From Apoderus coryli (Eukaryota > Arthropoda > Insecta > Coleoptera > Attelabidae): DNA of 64,000 nucleotides. The number at the start of each line of letters is the position of its first letter. Positions within the stretch are counted from its first letter, which is position 1. The translations under genes were made by a program, and so were the position numbers. The stretch lies in NCBI GenBank assembly GCA_911728435.2, contig OU452198.1, positions 11,380,001-11,444,000 on the forward strand, given 5' to 3'. Shown in pieces: positions 61,735 to 64,000 of this stretch. The notes below the pieces were generated by a model, which saw nothing but the letters and a program-made list of their open reading frames with translations, was not told the origin of the DNA and ran no database searches.

Positions 61735-62512
61735 TTAATTCTCACTTTTAAAAATCACGTCTTCTAAATGCGCTACTGCCAGGTAAAAACCAGATAAGTC
61801 GAATATATAGTGAAATTGTGTTTTATACACCGTTGTATTCGTTAGACAAAAACGCATTGAATGAAAGAAACCCGGCAAGTCTACATATAACCTAAATTAA
61901 TTTACTGCCCCGAATAAGACCAGGTATGTCACTATTTTTACGCAAACATTCAGATATGTCGTTTTATCTTCTAAAATGCGTAGGTACGTATACTTATCTA
62001 TAAAACTTTAAAAACATAAATTTTGGTGTTTGGTAAAAACCAGATAAATCTACATAATATGTAATTAAACACAGACAAATAATATTTATTTCCAATGGAA
62101 CACTCGGTATATGAGGTCAAAATTAGATGCACAAAGTAATTATCTGTCAAATATTATAATACTTTCGTATGGATAACTCTTGACATTTTCGTGGAAAATA
62201 CACAAATTCATATATACATAGGCGAATTTTTAATTGAACCTGTAAATTTCATGTAGACCACCTTGTATTTGATGATGATGAAATTAATTATCTATTAATC
62301 ACTATAAGGTTTTCCTATAGATTAGTGTATATTTTTTATTTTGCATGGAAAAAGCAGATATTGGTAGTAATAGGAAGAATTTTTCAAAATTATAATATTT
62401 GTCATGTCAGCCATGAGAACTTGACAAACCAAATATTTAAACAATAACATAATAAATAAATACAATTTTAACTTAAATTAAATAACAAGATATACATAAA
62501 TACTGATAAATT

Positions 62513-62660
62513 TTATAATAAATGTTCAAAATGATTGGACTCTAGGCACAGTTGAATCCTTTTCTTAAATCCTTCAAGAACTTTAACCTGGTGTAACGCT
62601 TCTAAACGCATTGTTCATTTGCTTCTTCATTTCCTCCATTAAAAAAGTTTTGATTGTCGA
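62513..62660 (-). pseudogene. Mariner transposase C-terminal scrap
   Basis: The minus strand ends KVLEGFKKRIQLCLESNHFE HLL with a stop near 62513, the usual mariner C-terminus (R---C-e--G-HFEHLL). A mariner-like terminus CCACCTTGTA is at about 62260-62273. It is a fragment inserted in the 61771-63641 element. Confidence 0.55.
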
Positions 62661-62741
62661 AGATTTTGTTCCTGCCCGTGTACAAAATTTAACACGATTT
62701 AAAATCAATATTGATAAGTTCTTGATGCAGTTGCACTGTGT

Positions 62742-63020
62742 TTGGGTGGTATATTATCTCTGCTTGATGAACATTTTAAAGTAGTTGACTATAAAAGAAG
62801 AATAGCGCGCAAAAACACTTCATTTTCTACAAGCGCTCTAAAGCAGTTACATGATGAACCAGTTCCAATAAGTGCTGAAAAGAAGTCTAATCTTTTAGAT
62901 CTTTTCCAGTACATCGATGAGCCATTTCGTAGTTTTTATCAAGGTTTAAAAACATATGCTAGGCCCACTGTTGACCCAGATTTAGCTGAAAATGCTTCGT
63001 CTGACGATTGTTTTGGTTAA
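62742..63020 (+). pseudogene. Transposase C-terminal remnant of the 61.8-kb element
   Basis: The frame contains LKQLHDEPVPISAEKKSNLL, DLFQYIDEPFRSFYQGLKTY. 'K--dl-----yI---y--FY--L' is the C-terminal signature of the same insect-expanded transposase group as 16830-18351, where IPKSRLEFWKCLP is the equivalent. The N-terminal and catalytic parts are missing. Confidence 0.5.
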
Positions 63021-63641
63021 CGTCAATATTTTCGACTATGCATATTTTGTTTTCATGGTTTTATTTATTTAGTATTATTATTTTTTTTCATAAAATTATA
63101 TTTTAAGTTGGATTTATGTTTTTAAGTTCATTACATAAGAAAATAAAGATCATCTTATTTTTAATGCACTTTTTACTTGCTGTTAAACAAACGTATGTAT
63201 CGCTAAAAATCGGATATATCATTGCAAATAACCAGATATGTTTCATTAATATTTTATGTTAACAACAAAGCCTAAGTTAATTGTTTGCTTAACTCATATC
63301 GTGGTAGAATGATGTTAAAACATGAAAGCTATAAACTGAAATAACTTATTTAATTCATATCGATAGTATATTTATGATAACATTCCTTTTTTAATTTCAT
63401 AAAATCCAGATATGTCGTAAACTAATATGCTTCTAACCAGGTAAGTAACTTTTTTTAGAGTTAAATTGAATTTTTGAGGAAAATTTTCTTATTTTAAACA
63501 TTTTTAGCATATAATACTATTATTCTACTTGTACTGTCAAAAACAAGTCTTAGATTTCCATGGTGCGCTCTAAAAATGTTTTTCACTTCGCCTATAAAAT
63601 TTTCATTTTGCTACTTATCTGCTTTTTACCTAGCAGTAGTG

Positions 63642-64000
63642 AAATGACCTCCGCCAACTTCAACACATTTTTCAATATTAGATAAAAAGTAGTTTATTAC
63701 ACGGCGTAACCAACCTTCGTCTATTCCTTCAACTTTTTCACGAATTTTGACTCTCAGTTCCTCGATTGTACTTGGACGACTCGCAAACACTTTGGCTTTT
63801 AAATATCTCCACAGGAAAAAATCGGGTGCCGTTAAGTCGGGGGACCTCGAAGGCCAAGGCAAATCTCCGAATCGAGTCGGCCATTAAACATTTCTCGCAG
63901 GACGCTCATTGAGTTATGCGGTGTTGCCCCATCTTGTTGGAATAGTAAGGCATTATTTAGTAATCCTCGTCTATTTAATTCTGGAATGAGAAATGTCTCT
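63642..64000 (-). pseudogene. Mariner transposase, interrupted and running off the window
   Basis: From the right edge the minus strand reads LLFQQDGATPHNSMSVLREM (second catalytic Asp), a frameshift near 63865, LPWPSRSPDLTAPDFFLWRY (third Asp), STIEELRVKIREKVEGIDEG and KCVEVGGGH. The 61771-63641 element interrupts here. Beyond it, 61770-61735 continues HLEDVIFKSEN and stop, so GGH|LEDV rejoins after removing the element and one AAATG copy. The 5' part lies outside the window. Confidence 0.8.

Larger units (their letters stand above)
61771..63641. mobile_element. Defective transposon with CCAGATATGTCG subterminal repeats
   Basis: The 1871-bp element has ends CGCTACTGCCAGGTAAAAAC and (right complement) CACTACTGCTAGGTAAAAAG, both continuing CAGATAAG. 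AAATG occurs on both sides (61766-61770 and 63642-63646) as a 5-bp target duplication, inside a mariner coding frame. Motif copies include 61790-61801, 61919-61930, 61951-61961, 62039-62050, 63231-63243, 63406-63417 and 63436-63445. It encodes only a C-terminal transposase remnant (62742-63020) and has itself taken in a mariner fragment (about 62270-62700). Confidence 0.75.

Overview
The window is insect-like nuclear DNA. It is AT-rich, its genes are split by introns with standard GT..AG junctions, and it is packed with mobile elements. No prokaryotic gene organisation, CRISPR array, rRNA or intact tRNA gene was seen. The host genes read as insect orthologues, and the many mariner-type elements ending in CAGGGTG at TA sites fit a beetle or related insect genome; that last assignment is a guess.

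Six host genes were resolved to exon level by reading both strands and checking splice phase. On the plus strand are the last five exons of Vps53 (3312-9758; the 5' exons lie left of the window). Convergent to it on the minus strand is Vps29 (11384-12321, complete, 182 aa). Next on the minus strand is a complete LDLRAD3-like membrane protein with an extra immunoglobulin-like domain (15503-21198, 395 aa). From 26 to 55 kb lies brain-specific homeobox, bsh (26173-55455, minus, 308 aa). Its proposed last intron is 22.4 kb and encloses two complete same-strand genes: a 12-TM-type MFS transporter related to SLC22A18/MFSD9 (30771-37152, 387 aa) and an ACOT13-like hotdog thioesterase (39237-40136, 140 aa). 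Vps53 (GARP tether) and Vps29 (retromer) both act in endosome-to-Golgi transport, but their adjacency may be chance.

Most of the rest is transposon. Mariner/Tc1-type elements, some with 350-560 bp inverted repeats, sit at 0.2-2.2, 13.8, 27.3-28.3, 32.7-34.8, 44.4-47.7, 51.3-54.9, 62.5 and 63.6-64 kb, several nested in one another. Fragments of LINE reverse transcriptases, piggyBac-like, MULE-like and wide-spacing DDE elements, a tRNA-derived SINE and many MITEs fill introns and gaps.

Three things stand out. First, 58-61 kb carries repeats with hammerhead self-cleaving ribozymes: a 341-bp unit in a tandem array with two ribozymes, a third ribozyme on the other strand, and a second motif class seen at four places. 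Second, two defective transposons (16585-18885 and 61771-63641) share ACTGCC-type ends and clusters of short subterminal repeats (AGATACGAC; CCAGATATGTCG). Each interrupts another element's reading frame so precisely that its target duplication can be read. Third, bsh appears to span about 29 kb with whole genes inside one intron.
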